DNA of 64,000 bases from Fusobacterium varium (GTDB taxonomy: Bacteria; Fusobacteriota; Fusobacteriia; Fusobacteriales; Fusobacteriaceae). This document shows positions 1 to 9,039 of the stretch, piece after piece. The stretch is from positions 2,418,001 through 2,482,000 of the forward strand of contig LR134390.1 in the NCBI GenBank assembly GCA_900637705.1, in the 5' to 3' direction. The first letter of the stretch is position 1. Every line of letters starts with the position of its first letter. The position numbers and the translations under genes are program-made. The notes beneath the pieces are model-generated. The model did no database searches. It was not told the origin of the DNA and worked only from the letters and a program-made list of their open reading frames with translations.

Positions 1-141
1 GCTTCCATAGCCCCTGAAGCTTACAAAGGAATGGAAGAAGCTGCTATATCAATGGCACTTACAGCTATGGATATCTTTACTGATGCTGAATTATTAAAAG
101 AAATAAAAGATGAATTCAATAGAAATGTTAAAAAAATATAA
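1..141 (+). CDS. M20-family amidohydrolase, C-terminal fragment
   Basis: Frame 1 is open from the window edge to a TAA at 139-141, giving the last 46 residues of a protein whose start lies outside the window. The segment has the pattern GMEEAAISMALTAMDIFTD followed by a short charged helix. This matches the extreme C-terminus of M20 amidohydrolases of the aminobenzoyl-glutamate hydrolase (AbgB) type, which cleave N-acyl amino acids with a dinuclear metal centre. The catalytic residues are not in view, so the subfamily is an inference. The next gene starts 39 bases downstream, so it may share an operon with the two binding proteins. Confidence 0.6.
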   Translation, partial: ASIAPEAYKGMEEAAISMALTAMDIFTDAELLKEIKDEFNRNVKKI

Positions 142-180
142 AGAATAAAATTTAGATGTAACAAACTTGGAGGAAAATTT

Positions 181-930
181 ATGAAAAAACTTATATTATT
201 ATTAATGATAATTTTATCAACACTTTCATTTGCTGCTAAAAAACTTTATGTTGGAACTAATGCAGAATTTAAACCTTATGAATATCTTGAAGGAGATAAA
301 ATCACTGGATTTGATATTGATTTTATGAATGCTATTGGAAAAGAAATAGGATATGAAGTTCAATGGGTTAATATGGGATTTGATGGACTGCTTCCTGCTC
401 TTCAAATGAATAAAGTAGATGCCGTTATTGCTGGTATGTCACAAACTCCTGAAAGACAAAAAGCTGTTGATTTTTCAATGCCATATATGTTTACAAAATC
501 TGAGCACTATGTTATAGTCAATGAAAACAGCCCTATTGTCAAAAAAGAGGAGTTAAAAGATAAAAAAGTAGGAGTTCAGATTGGAACTATTCAGGAAGAA
601 TTTACCATTGCATTAGGTGGAATACCTCAAATATATAATGCATGGACTGGTGCTTTAATGGATCTTCAACAAGATAAAATATCTGCTGTTATCATTGCTG
701 ATGTATCTGGAAATGCATATCTTGCAAATATGAAAGGACTTAAAAAAGTTGATGTTGTAATAGATAATCAACCTGGTGCTTCTATAGCATTTAGAAAAGG
801 TGAAACTGAACTTGTAAAATCTGTAAATGAAGCTATCTTAAAATTAAGAGATGATGGAACTTATCTTCAATTATTGGAAAAATATTTTCCAGAAAGAGCT
901 GAAGATTTTAAAAAAGCATTCAAAAAATAG
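181..930 (+). CDS. Amino-acid ABC transporter substrate-binding protein (SBP_bac_3)
   Basis: Periplasmic solute-binding protein of the family 3 amino-acid type, 249 residues, the usual length. The first ~19 residues are a signal peptide (MKK, a leucine/isoleucine core, then SFAA). The mature part has the family signatures TNAEFKPYEY, GFDIDFM, GLLPALQ, AGMSQTPERQKAVDFS and a C-terminal GTYLQLLEKYF. It would deliver a polar amino acid to an inner-membrane ABC permease; the exact ligand cannot be read from sequence. The start is fixed by GGAGG 8 bases upstream. A close paralogue follows after 11 bases. No permease or ATPase gene follows in the window, so the partner must be upstream or elsewhere. 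Confidence 0.92.
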   Translation: MKKLILLLMIILSTLSFAAKKLYVGTNAEFKPYEYLEGDKITGFDIDFMNAIGKEIGYEVQWVNMGFDGLLPALQMNKVDAVIAGMSQTPERQKAVDFSMPYMFTKSEHYVIVNENSPIVKKEELKDKKVGVQIGTIQEEFTIALGGIPQIYNAWTGALMDLQQDKISAVIIADVSGNAYLANMKGLKKVDVVIDNQPGASIAFRKGETELVKSVNEAILKLRDDGTYLQLLEKYFPERAEDFKKAFKK

Positions 931-941
931 GAGGATAACAA

Positions 942-1694
942 ATGAAAAAACTTATGTTAATATTTACATTATTTTTATCAACACTTTCTTTTGCAGCTAA
1001 AAAACTTTATGTAGGTACTAATGCTGAATTTAAGCCTTATGAATATCTTGAAGATGGTAAAATGATTGGATTCGATATTGGAGTTATGGATGAACTTGGA
1101 AAAAAATTGGGATATGAAATAGAATGGGTAAATATGTCTTTTGATGGACTGCTTCCTGCTCTTCAAATGAAAAAAATTGATGCTGTTATTGCTGGTATGT
1201 CACAAACTCCTGAAAGACAAAAAGCTGTTTCTTTTTCTATACCATATATTTTCTTTACTTCTGAACATTATGTTATAGTTAATGAAAACAGTACTTTTAA
1301 AACAAAGGAAGATTTAAAAGGAAAAACTGCTGGAGTTCAAATGGGAAGTATGCAAGAACAGTTTGCTATAAATAATGGTAGTATTCCTAAATTGTATAAT
1401 ACTTTTACAAATGCCCTTATGGATCTTCAAAATGGAAAAGTAGATTGTGTAATTATTGCAGATAACTCTGGAAAAGAATATCTTAAAACTATGGATAAAA
1501 TTAAAAAAATAGATGCTATTATTGATCCTAAACCAGGTGCTTCTATAGCTTTTAGAAAATCTGATAAGGAACTTGCAGAAAAATTCAGCAACGCTATAGT
1601 AGAATTAAAGACTACTAAAGAGTATTCTGATCTTGTTGAAAAATATTTTCCTGAAAGATTTGAAGATTTTAAAGCGCAAAATTTGACAAAATAG
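942..1694 (+). CDS. Amino-acid ABC transporter substrate-binding protein, tandem paralogue
   Basis: A second family 3 binding protein of 250 residues, clearly a recent duplicate of the gene before it. Signal peptide, AEFKPYEYLE, GLLPALQMKK, AGMSQTPERQKAV and the EKYFPER tail are nearly identical, while the central ligand-contact region (about residues 100-190) differs more. This suggests altered specificity or affinity for a common permease. It has its own GGAGG site 11 bases after the previous stop and is followed by a strong terminator, so it closes the operon. Confidence 0.92.
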   Translation: MKKLMLIFTLFLSTLSFAAKKLYVGTNAEFKPYEYLEDGKMIGFDIGVMDELGKKLGYEIEWVNMSFDGLLPALQMKKIDAVIAGMSQTPERQKAVSFSIPYIFFTSEHYVIVNENSTFKTKEDLKGKTAGVQMGSMQEQFAINNGSIPKLYNTFTNALMDLQNGKVDCVIIADNSGKEYLKTMDKIKKIDAIIDPKPGASIAFRKSDKELAEKFSNAIVELKTTKEYSDLVEKYFPERFEDFKAQNLTK

Positions 1695-1744
1695 GTTATA
1701 ATATAATTATTGATACGCCTTATTCTAATTTTTGCTATCATATA

Positions 1745-1777
1745 AAAAACCCCTCAGCCCTAACTGAGGGGTTTTTT
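1745..1777 (+). terminator. Rho-independent terminator after the tandem binding proteins
   Basis: Perfect CCCCTCAG/CTGAGGGG stem with a 6-base loop, bordered by A6 on the left and T6 on the right. It can terminate the plus-strand operon and, being symmetrical, also minus-strand transcription. From here to 1915 I see only AT-rich sequence with no gene. Confidence 0.9.
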
Positions 1778-1925
1778 ATTTACTCTATATCTAATAAAGT
1801 TTTTTATTACTCACTATTTCCATTTCTATATACCTACTCATATATTTTCAACTATTGTTTCTTCTTATAATATTATCTTTTTTCTCATATGCTTTCTTCT
1901 AAATTATTTTCAAATAATAAAAAGG

Positions 1926-1960
1926 GAGTGACTTATAAGCAGCATCTCTCTTAGTCACTC
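1926..1960 (-). terminator. Terminator of glycerate kinase
   Basis: GAGTGACT (1926-1933) pairs with AGTCACTC (1953-1960) around a 19-base loop. On the minus strand the stem is followed by CCTTTTTATT. It begins 8 bases after the glxK stop. Confidence 0.7.
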
Positions 1961-1968
1961 TTACTTTA

Positions 1969-3117
1969 TTAATAATCTCCTCTTAGAAAAAATGCTCTCA
2001 TAGCCTTCTCTCCAGCAAATTCCAACAATTCTTTTACATCATGAATAGCTCTTTCAAGCTTCATAGGTTCATTAATTATATCCATTACTAAATCTATTCC
2101 ATTAGCATAAATATCATCAAGATTTCTAGTTGAACTTCCAACTATTGCAATAACAGGAATATTATACTTTTTAGCCATTTTTGCAATGCCCACTGGAGCT
2201 TTTCCATTGACAGATTGATTATCAATTCTTCCTTCTCCAGTAATTACAAGATCTGCATCTTTTATTAAATTCTCAAGTTCTATAAGTTCCATTATTTTGA
2301 CAATACCCTCTTTAAATTCTGCTCCACATACACTCATAAGTGCATATCCAAGTCCCCCAGCAGCACCACTTCCAGGTTTTTCAGAAAAATTTTTTCCAAC
2401 AGTATTATCAATAATATTTCCATAGTTTTCAAGAATTTTATCAAGAATTTTTACATCTTGAGGTGTTGCTCCTTTTTGAGGTCCATATATATATGAAGCC
2501 CCATTTATCCCATAAAGAGGATTAGATACATCTGACAATACTGTTATTTGAGCCTCTGATATTCTTGGATCTAATCTTGAAATATCCACCTTTACTATAT
2601 TTTTTAATTCTTCTGGTGTATAACCTATTCTTTCCCCATTTAAATTATAAAATTTTACTCCTAATGATGAGAGCATTCCTGCTCCTCCATCATTAGTTGC
2701 ACTTCCCCCTAAGCCTATATAGATATCTCTTATCCCCATGTCTAATATAGCTTTCAGCATTTCTCCTACACCATATGTGTTTGCTTTATATGGATTTAAA
2801 TTTTCACGTTTTACCAAATTCAATCCAGAAGATTCAGCCATTTCAAGAACAGCAGTATTTCCTCGTATTACCCCAAATCTTGCTTTAACTTTATCTCCAA
2901 AAGGTCCAGATACTTCCACAAATTTATATTCCCCATTGACAGCTTCAACAATGGCTTCTACTGTTCCCTCTCCACCATCTGCAATAGAAACTTTTTTTGT
3001 AACAATATTACTTCTGCCAAATTTCTTTATCCCTTTTTCAATACTTTCTGCAACTTCTTTTGAAGATACACTTCCCTTAAAAGAATCAACTGCTATAACT
3101 ACTTTTATCTCTTTCAT
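1969..3117 (-). CDS. glxK: Glycerate 2-kinase (GlxK/GarK family)
   Basis: ATP-dependent glycerate kinase of the GarK/GlxK type, making phosphoglycerate from glycerate. It is the last step in use of glyoxylate- or aldarate-derived glycerate. The 382-residue length is normal. Family signatures are visible: VVIAVDSFKGSVSS at the N-terminus, IADGGEGTVEA, GLGGSATNDGGAGML near residue 135, PGSGAAGGLGYA near 250 and TGEGRIDNQS near 295. The start follows AGAGGT. It is divergent from a CdaR-type regulator, the usual regulator of such genes, which suggests control by sugar diacids or glycerate. Confidence 0.93.
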   Translation of the reverse strand: MKEIKVVIAVDSFKGSVSSKEVAESIEKGIKKFGRSNIVTKKVSIADGGEGTVEAIVEAVNGEYKFVEVSGPFGDKVKARFGVIRGNTAVLEMAESSGLNLVKRENLNPYKANTYGVGEMLKAILDMGIRDIYIGLGGSATNDGGAGMLSSLGVKFYNLNGERIGYTPEELKNIVKVDISRLDPRISEAQITVLSDVSNPLYGINGASYIYGPQKGATPQDVKILDKILENYGNIIDNTVGKNFSEKPGSGAAGGLGYALMSVCGAEFKEGIVKIMELIELENLIKDADLVITGEGRIDNQSVNGKAPVGIAKMAKKYNIPVIAIVGSSTRNLDDIYANGIDLVMDIINEPMKLERAIHDVKELLEFAGEKAMRAFFLRGDY

Positions 3118-3132
3118 AAATTACCTCTTTAT

Positions 3133-3198
3133 TTAACCAGCTTCTGTTATTTTTCCTGCCATAAAAGCCACAACTGCAAATGAAACACTTAGTTTCAT
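3133..3198 (-). CDS. Possible 21-residue small ORF upstream of glxK
   Basis: An ATG preceded closely by AAGGAAG opens a 21-codon frame encoding a short hydrophobic peptide (MKLSVSFAVVAFMAGKITEAG), ending 15 bases before the glxK start. Stop codons lie in the same frame just upstream, so it is not part of a longer gene at present. It could be a leader peptide or the relic of a permease gene; I do not recognise it. The glxK ribosome binding site lies in the gap between them. Confidence 0.3.
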   Translation of the reverse strand: MKLSVSFAVVAFMAGKITEAG

Positions 3199-3452
3199 AA
3201 GCTTCCTTACATCATTTTAACAATATTCTTAATTAAATTTCACTTCTATTTTTACTTCTAATATTTAATATTATTTTTTCTCTATAACATATTTTAAAAT
3301 TATCTACTTTAATAATAAATATTCTATAGATTAATTCTCCTAATAATTATTGCACAATTTGCTCATTTAGCTTTATTGATATAATGATACCATTTTTTTA
3401 TCTAATATTCTATGTTATACAAAATATTATTTTTCTTATTTTTTGTTTTTTT

Positions 3453-3470
3453 ATTGTTATATGTAACAAT
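3453..3470. promoter_or_regulatory. Palindrome in the glxK/cdaR divergent region
   Basis: ATTGTTA and TAACAAT arms separated by TATG form a perfect 7+7 dyad about 243 bases before the regulator start. A TATAAT box lies at 3501-3506, downstream of the dyad on the regulator side. It is a reasonable operator candidate for CdaR autoregulation or glxK control. The rest of 3199-3712 is very AT-rich with nothing else I can name. Confidence 0.4.
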
Positions 3471-3712
3471 AAAATCTTTTAACTTATTCAATTTCAATGA
3501 TATAATTAAATAAATTAAAGTTGCATAAAGAAAAAATTAATCTATAGTATCTTAATAAAATATGTCATAAAATTTTAGCAGAAGAACCATAATTCCATCT
3601 CATCTATAGATTATTATATAAATAGCAATTATTTGTAAAGAATAAAAAAATAAAACATTATAGACATTGAATTTATCTTAAAATAAAAAATTAACAAATA
3701 AGGAGATTAAAA

Positions 3713-4804
3713 ATGAATATATCAGTAAGTCTGGCAACTAATATCCTAAATAAAATGAAAGAAATAATTCATCAGGACCTAAATTATATAGATAAAAGTG
3801 GAATTATTATAGCCAGCACTGCTCCAGACAGAACTGGTACTTTTCATGCTGCTGGTCTAAAATCTATTAAAGAAAAAACTCCTATTATTATCAACAGTGA
3901 TGATGAATTTCATGGAAGCAGAAAAGGAATCAATATGCCTATTTATTTTAATGATACAATTGTGGGAGCGATAGGAATTTCAGGAGATAAAAATGAAGTA
4001 GAAAAATATGGTGAAATTATAAAAATGATGACTGAAATTCTTATAAAAGAAGCCTGGATAAAGGACTCAGACATAAGAGCAAAAGAAATTAACAGAACTT
4101 TTATAGAGCGTATTGTCTTAGGATATGATTATGATTTTTTTCCAACAACAGACTTTACATTTCCATATGCTGTAGTAGTTGGAAAACTCAATAAAAATAA
4201 TAGTTTTCTAGTAAATGATAAAATTTATGATATTTTAAAAAATTCACTTTCACATAATAAAAATAATATATATACCATTTCAAGAAATGAGATAATTATC
4301 CTGTATCATTTTTATAAAGATGAAAATATATCTAAAACAATATTTCAACTGCAAGAAAAACTTTTAGAAAAAACAAAGTTGGATTTTAGATTTGGAATAG
4401 GTACAAAAGCTTTTGAATATAGCTCTTTAAAAGAATCATATAAAGCTGCAAAGGAAATTTTAAATTTCATGATTAAATTTTCTATAAAAAAATCTGTTTC
4501 TGAATATGAAAAAATGGATTTAGAATTTATCTTTTTAAATCTAAAAAAATCAGATATAGAGAATTTTACTAATAGAATATTAAAAAATTTCACACCAAAA
4601 GAGATAGAAGAGTTTTCTCTTTTAATGAATTCTTATGAAGAAAATAATGGAAGTATTCTTCACACTTCTGAAGCTCTTTTTATGCATAAAAATACACTTC
4701 AATATAAATTAAATAAAATAAAACAACTAAGTGGATATGATCCCCGACATCTTAAAGATTTTATTGTTTTAAGTCTGGCTTTTAAACTTCAAAGAAATAT
4801 TTAA
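3713..4804 (+). CDS. CdaR-type sugar-diacid transcriptional regulator
   Basis: 363-residue regulator with the CdaR architecture. The N-terminal sugar-diacid recognition domain (about residues 1-130) contains ATNILNKMKEI, IIASTAPDRTGTFH and VGAIGISGD. A middle GGDEF-like region follows (about 140-270). The C-terminal PucR/CdaR helix-turn-helix (about 300-363) carries LFMHKNTLQYKLNKIKQLSG. Relatives sense glycerate, glucarate or galactarate and activate the corresponding catabolic genes; here the divergent target is glycerate kinase. The start is supported by AAGGAG 8 bases upstream. The effector is an inference from family and context. Confidence 0.85.
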   Translation: MNISVSLATNILNKMKEIIHQDLNYIDKSGIIIASTAPDRTGTFHAAGLKSIKEKTPIIINSDDEFHGSRKGINMPIYFNDTIVGAIGISGDKNEVEKYGEIIKMMTEILIKEAWIKDSDIRAKEINRTFIERIVLGYDYDFFPTTDFTFPYAVVVGKLNKNNSFLVNDKIYDILKNSLSHNKNNIYTISRNEIIILYHFYKDENISKTIFQLQEKLLEKTKLDFRFGIGTKAFEYSSLKESYKAAKEILNFMIKFSIKKSVSEYEKMDLEFIFLNLKKSDIENFTNRILKNFTPKEIEEFSLLMNSYEENNGSILHTSEALFMHKNTLQYKLNKIKQLSGYDPRHLKDFIVLSLAFKLQRNI

Positions 4805-4911
4805 CATTAAAGAGATAGAAATAAATATTTTTTAATGTGATTGATTAAATTTTCCCAATGATTTCTATATTTTCCATCCAGCACCAATCACATAATTTAT
4901 AGGATAAACAA

Positions 4912-5181
4912 AAAAAGAAGTTGATTAAAAGTAAATAAGTTTTTGAAATTTGGAAATTAGAAGAATTTATGTAATTGATGAAGCAAATAAAACTTAAAAA
5001 ATGGTGCTGTCTGAGTGAAACAAGTTTCCAGTAATTAAGCAGTTAGAATTTTAACTGCTATACTTGGAACTGTTGTAATCTTTTATCTATTTTTCTATGT
5101 TTTATGAGCAAAATCAATAATAAATACTTCTACTGGAAAATTTCAAAGACTATATTTCAATTTAATAATCAACTTCTTTTT
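4912..5181. repeat. MITE-like element with 16-bp terminal inverted repeats
   Basis: Between cdaR and ispA a ~270-bp non-coding stretch is bounded by a perfect 16-bp inverted repeat: AAAAAGAAGTTGATTA at 4912-4927 and its complement at 5166-5181. Nested inside are partial second arms (around 4933-4953 and 5127-5150) and a small hairpin at 5038-5059 (AGCAGTTA/TAACTGCT). There is no ORF of note. The structure resembles a non-autonomous palindromic element. The right end lies 8 bases from the ispA stop and could act as its terminator. No clear target duplication is visible. Confidence 0.55.
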
Positions 5182-5188
5182 ATTTTAA

Positions 5189-6076
5189 TTATTTATTTCT
5201 ATTTCCAATATAATCAGCTAACTCTAAAAGAATATTACTTTTCTCTACACCAAATTTCTCTGCAACTATCATTTTAGCTTCAGCTATTGTTTCTTTTAAA
5301 AGAGTTTTGCTTTCTGCCATTCCTATCAATGATGGATATGTTGATTTTCCAAGTTCAATATCGCTGCCTACTGGTTTACCAAGAGTTGAAAAATCTCCTT
5401 CTATATCGAGAATATCATCTTTTATTTGAAATGCAAGTCCTATAAGTTCAGAAAATTTTACAAGAACTTCTCTTTCTTCTCTGTCTGCATCTCCTATTAT
5501 ACAAGCTAATTCTACAGGAAGTTTCATCAATTTACCTGTCTTATTAGAATGCATATATTTTAAAGTTTCTAAATCAATTTTTTTACCTTCACTTGCTATA
5601 TCCACCATCTGTCCACCAATCATACCATTTATACCAGCATAACTTGATGTTAATCTGACGATTTCAACTATTTTTTCAGCTGGGAGATGTTTATTTTTTT
5701 CTGTAAGTATGTAGAATGCATGTGTTAGAAGAGCATCTCCTATTAATATACCTTCTGCTTCCCCAAACTTTTTATGAGTAGTAAGTTTGCCTCTTCTATA
5801 ATCATCATTATCAAGAGCTGGAAGATCATCATGTACCAATGAATATGAATGTATCATTTCAATAGCTGCAGCTGAGGCAATTCCTTTTTCTTTATCACAA
5901 TCAAGTATATCAAGTACCATAAAAAGTAAAATAGGTCTTAATCTTTTACCACCGTTTAAAACTGCATACTTCATTCCTTCAGCTATAACCTCTGGATAAT
6001 TAAGTTCGTTTAAATATATATCTAAATTTGATTCTATTAACTTTTTGCTATTATCCAAATAATTTTTAAAAAACAT
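5189..6076 (-). CDS. ispA: Farnesyl/geranyl diphosphate synthase
   Basis: Short-chain polyprenyl diphosphate synthase condensing IPP with allylic diphosphates in isoprenoid synthesis. Both aspartate-rich motifs are present: DDLPALDND near residue 80 and DDILDIEGD near 220, together with GGKRLRP near 45 and the GQMVDIASEG element. At 295 residues it has the normal length. I place the start at 6076 because GAGGAGG, formed by the last codons of xseB, lies 6 bases upstream; the longer frame runs through that site. The one-base gap to xseB implies translational coupling. Confidence 0.93.
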   Translation of the reverse strand: MFFKNYLDNSKKLIESNLDIYLNELNYPEVIAEGMKYAVLNGGKRLRPILLFMVLDILDCDKEKGIASAAAIEMIHSYSLVHDDLPALDNDDYRRGKLTTHKKFGEAEGILIGDALLTHAFYILTEKNKHLPAEKIVEIVRLTSSYAGINGMIGGQMVDIASEGKKIDLETLKYMHSNKTGKLMKLPVELACIIGDADREEREVLVKFSELIGLAFQIKDDILDIEGDFSTLGKPVGSDIELGKSTYPSLIGMAESKTLLKETIAEAKMIVAEKFGVEKSNILLELADYIGNRNK

Positions 6077-6077
6077 C

Positions 6078-6296
6078 TTAAACCTCCTCAACTAGAATAT
6101 TGTCGCTCTCTTCTGTAACTTTCAAAATTTTTCCTTCTGCTTTATTTAATAAATCTGAAGACTTTTTTAAAAGTTTCATAGCATTTTCATATTCTTTTAT
6201 AGATTCAGTCAATGTAAGTTCGCCATTTTCAAGTTTTTCTATTATTTCATCTACTTCCAAAAGATTATCTTCAAAACTTCCGCTTCTCTTTACCAT
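6078..6296 (-). CDS. xseB: Exodeoxyribonuclease VII small subunit
   Basis: 72-residue protein with the XseB core: SFEDNLLEVDEIIEKLENGE, LTESIKEYENAMKL and a C-terminal coiled coil. It forms the helical partner of XseA in exonuclease VII, which degrades single-stranded DNA. The large subunit is not in the window. Its final codons provide the ribosome binding site of ispA. Confidence 0.9.
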   Translation of the reverse strand: MVKRSGSFEDNLLEVDEIIEKLENGELTLTESIKEYENAMKLLKKSSDLLNKAEGKILKVTEESDNILVEEV

Positions 6297-6326
6297 CTTA
6301 TCACCCCAGAAATTTTCTAATTAAAA

Positions 6327-6875
6327 CTATCTTGTATAAAAAGTTATACATTTTTTACCATATTTTCTCTCATCAGCTTTTTTAAATTCACCTATTTCAT
6401 CTTCAAGCTCTTCAAAAACATGATGTTCACTGATAATAAGTCCACCCTCTGCAAGTATTTTATTTTTTTCTATTGCTTTTATTACTTTTGTACATACTTC
6501 TTCTTTATAGGGAGGATCCATAAATATTATATCAAATTTTTCACCTTTTCTCCCTAAAATTTCAACTGCTCTTAAAACATCATTTTTATATGCTCTGCAC
6601 CTATCTTCATATCCAAGACTATTCACATTTTCTATTATATATTTTAAAGCTTCAGTGTCTTTTTCTATCATTACTGCTCTTTTTGCCCCTCTACTCAAAG
6701 CCTCAAGAGATATACTTCCACTTCCACTGAAAAGATCCAAAAATACACTATCAGGTACATATGGAGCTATGATAGAAAAAAGAGATTCTTTCATGCTTCC
6801 TAAAGTAGGTCTTGTATCTGTCCCTTTTCTGCTTTTTATTCTTTTATTTTTTGCATCACCTGCAATTATTTTCAT
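6327..6875 (-). CDS. rsmD: 16S rRNA (guanine966-N2)-methyltransferase RsmD
   Basis: 182-residue class I methyltransferase with the RsmD signature set: AGDAKNKRIKS at the N-terminus, TRPTLGSMKESLFS, the AdoMet loop LDLFSGSGSISLEALSRGA near residue 48, and the catalytic MDPPY near 125. It methylates G966 of 16S rRNA in the 30S subunit. It sits 30 bases downstream of... the xseB side and 12 bases from queA, in a run of co-directional RNA-modification and translation genes. Confidence 0.93.
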   Translation of the reverse strand: MKIIAGDAKNKRIKSRKGTDTRPTLGSMKESLFSIIAPYVPDSVFLDLFSGSGSISLEALSRGAKRAVMIEKDTEALKYIIENVNSLGYEDRCRAYKNDVLRAVEILGRKGEKFDIIFMDPPYKEEVCTKVIKAIEKNKILAEGGLIISEHHVFEELEDEIGEFKKADERKYGKKCITFYTR

Positions 6876-6887
6876 CTATATCAACTC

Positions 6888-7919
6888 CTAATAGATAAAC
6901 ATAGCATCTCCGAAACTAAAGAAATGATACTCTTCCTTTACAGCTATATCGTATACTTTTAGCATAAATTCTCTTGAAGAAAGTGCTGAAACAAGCATCA
7001 GAAGTGTCGATTTAGGAAGATGGAAATTAGTAATAAGAGCATCTATCACCTTGAATTTATATCCAGGATAAATAAATATCTCTGTACTTCCTTTTTGAGC
7101 TTTTACCATTCCATTTTCATCTACAGCAGACTCAAGTGCCCTTGTACTTGTAGTTCCTACTGAAATTATTCTTCTTCCATTTCTTTTTCCTTCATTAATT
7201 ATATCAGCTGCTTCTTGAGGTATTTCAAATACTTCTTCATGCATTTTATGCTCCAATACATTTTCAGTCTGTACAGGTCTGAATGTTCCCAAACCTACTT
7301 CTAAAAATATATCTACTATCTTTATCCCTTTTTTTTCTATTTTTTCTAAAAGTTCTTTTGTAAAATGAAGTCCAGCTGTTGGTGCTGCAACAGATTCCCC
7401 CTTGATAGCATAGACAGTCTGATATCTGTCTTTTTCTTTCAATGCTTCCACTATATATGGAGGAAGAGGCATTTTACCTAATCTGTCCAAAACTTCTTCA
7501 AAAGCTCCCTCATATGTAAATTTTATAATTCTGTTTCCATCATCTTTTATCTCTAAAAGTTCACCTATAAGCTCATTTCCATGTCCAATAAAAAGTTTTT
7601 GTCCTATTTTTAATTTTTTAGCTGGTTTTAAAAGACATTCCCATGTATCAAGATCTATTCTTTTTATGAGAAGTATCTCCAGCACTCCACCAGTTTCTTT
7701 ATGACCAAAAAGTCTTGCAGGTATAACTTTTGTAGAATTTCTTACTAGAATATCCCCTTCATTCAGATAATCAATTATCTCATAAAACTTTTTATGTTCT
7801 ATGCTTTCATTTTTTCTATTTACCAGCATAAGTCTTGCATGATCTCTAGGCTCTCTAGGCTGCTGACCTATTAATTCCTCTGGCAGATTATAATCATAAT
7901 CACTTAATAATGTAGACAC
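6888..7919 (-). CDS. queA: tRNA preQ1(34) S-adenosylmethionine ribosyltransferase-isomerase
   Basis: QueA transfers and isomerises the ribosyl part of AdoMet onto preQ1-modified tRNA to give epoxyqueuosine. The 343 residues cover the whole family. Visible motifs are [12 protein letters not shown]-like [20 protein letters not shown] at the N-terminus, [29 protein letters not shown] near 180, GLGTFRPVQ and [13 protein letters not shown], and [14 protein letters not shown] near the end. The start codon overlaps the stop of prmC by one base, so the two are coupled. Confidence 0.95.
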   Translation of the reverse strand: MSTLLSDYDYNLPEELIGQQPREPRDHARLMLVNRKNESIEHKKFYEIIDYLNEGDILVRNSTKVIPARLFGHKETGGVLEILLIKRIDLDTWECLLKPAKKLKIGQKLFIGHGNELIGELLEIKDDGNRIIKFTYEGAFEEVLDRLGKMPLPPYIVEALKEKDRYQTVYAIKGESVAAPTAGLHFTKELLEKIEKKGIKIVDIFLEVGLGTFRPVQTENVLEHKMHEEVFEIPQEAADIINEGKRNGRRIISVGTTSTRALESAVDENGMVKAQKGSTEIFIYPGYKFKVIDALITNFHLPKSTLLMLVSALSSREFMLKVYDIAVKEEYHFFSFGDAMFIY

Positions 7920-9037
7920 TATTTGTCACCACTCTTCTTTCCTATAACTACTCTATCTATTCCACCATAATCTTTTACTATAGCAAAAATATCAAATCCA
8001 TTTTCTTCCATTAACTCTTTAACTGTTTCAGCTTGGTTATACCCTACTTCAAAAGCTAAAAATCCTCCTTTATTCAAATAATCAGAAGCCTCTTTAGATA
8101 TTTTTGAATAAAAGTAGTACCCATTTCCATTATCTGTAAGAGCTGATGAAGGCTCATATTTCAACACCTCTGGCATTAATTTATTATATTCTTCCAATGG
8201 TATATATGGAGGATTTGAAATTATAAAATCAAACTTCATATCCTTAAATGATGAAAACACATCTGATTTCATAAATTTTACATTTTCTGCCTTATTCATT
8301 TCTCTGTTTGCTTCAGCCACTTCTAAGGCCCCTTCACTTATATCAGCTCCAATTATAACGCTGTTAGGGCATTCTTTTCCTAAAGTTACTGCTATTGCTC
8401 CACTTCCAGTTCCTATATCTAAAACTTTAGGATTTTCAAGTTCATTTAAAATAAATTTACATTGTTCTACTAATATTTCAGTATCACTTCTCGGTATGAG
8501 TACTCTTTCATCTACTTTGAAAGGATATCCATAAAACTCCCATTCTCCAAGAAGATATTGAAGAGGCTTTCTATTTTTACCTCTAAGTATCAAGTATTCT
8601 CTTATTTTTTCTTTATCTTTTTCCTCTATTTTCTTATTAAAATTTAAAGTTAATGTCAATCTATTTACACCTAATATATAGGCAAATATGTATTCAGCAT
8701 CTAGTTTTGGACTGGCTACCCCATATTTTTTCAGATATTCTGCTGACTTATTTAAAAGCTCCAAATTTTCCTCTTTATAACTTACAGTTTCAACTTTGAT
8801 ATCTTTACTTTTTAAAAGTTCATCAAATCCTATTCTTTTTCTAGCCATTTCTTTAAGATATGTTTTCACTTTTTCTTTCTGTTCAGAAGAAAGCTCCATA
8901 TCAAAATAGGCATATAATGTTATTCTATCCAGCTTTAAAACATTAGATATAACCTTCTCGCTTTCAAGACGAGGTTTTGAAAAAGAGTATTTTTGCAAAT
9001 ACTCTTTTGAAAAATTCAATATCTCCAGTAAATTCAT
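7919..9037 (-). CDS. prmC: Release-factor glutamine methyltransferase with duplicated N-terminal domain
   Basis: PrmC (HemK) methylates the glutamine of the GGQ motif in release factors; prfA lies immediately upstream. The catalytic part (about residues 165-372) has [16 protein letters not shown] at 205-220 and NPPY at 275-278. At 372 residues it is about 90 longer than usual. The reason is visible: residues 1-72 and 91-162 align as two copies of the N-terminal substrate-binding domain ([14 protein letters not shown] against [21 protein letters not shown] against SPKLDAE). The first copy is the more diverged. The frame is continuous, so this is a true tandem duplication rather than a wrong start. 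Confidence 0.93.
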   Translation of the reverse strand: MNLLEILNFSKEYLQKYSFSKPRLESEKVISNVLKLDRITLYAYFDMELSSEQKEKVKTYLKEMARKRIGFDELLKSKDIKVETVSYKEENLELLNKSAEYLKKYGVASPKLDAEYIFAYILGVNRLTLTLNFNKKIEEKDKEKIREYLILRGKNRKPLQYLLGEWEFYGYPFKVDERVLIPRSDTEILVEQCKFILNELENPKVLDIGTGSGAIAVTLGKECPNSVIIGADISEGALEVAEANREMNKAENVKFMKSDVFSSFKDMKFDFIISNPPYIPLEEYNKLMPEVLKYEPSSALTDNGNGYYFYSKISKEASDYLNKGGFLAFEVGYNQAETVKELMEENGFDIFAIVKDYGGIDRVVIGKKSGDK

Positions 9038-9039
9038 AA

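Noticed and set aside
2738-3136. 132-codon plus-strand frame opposite glycerate kinase
   Set aside because: It is the antisense of a clear glxK frame, rich in serine/threonine/proline as expected of a shadow, with no ribosome site.
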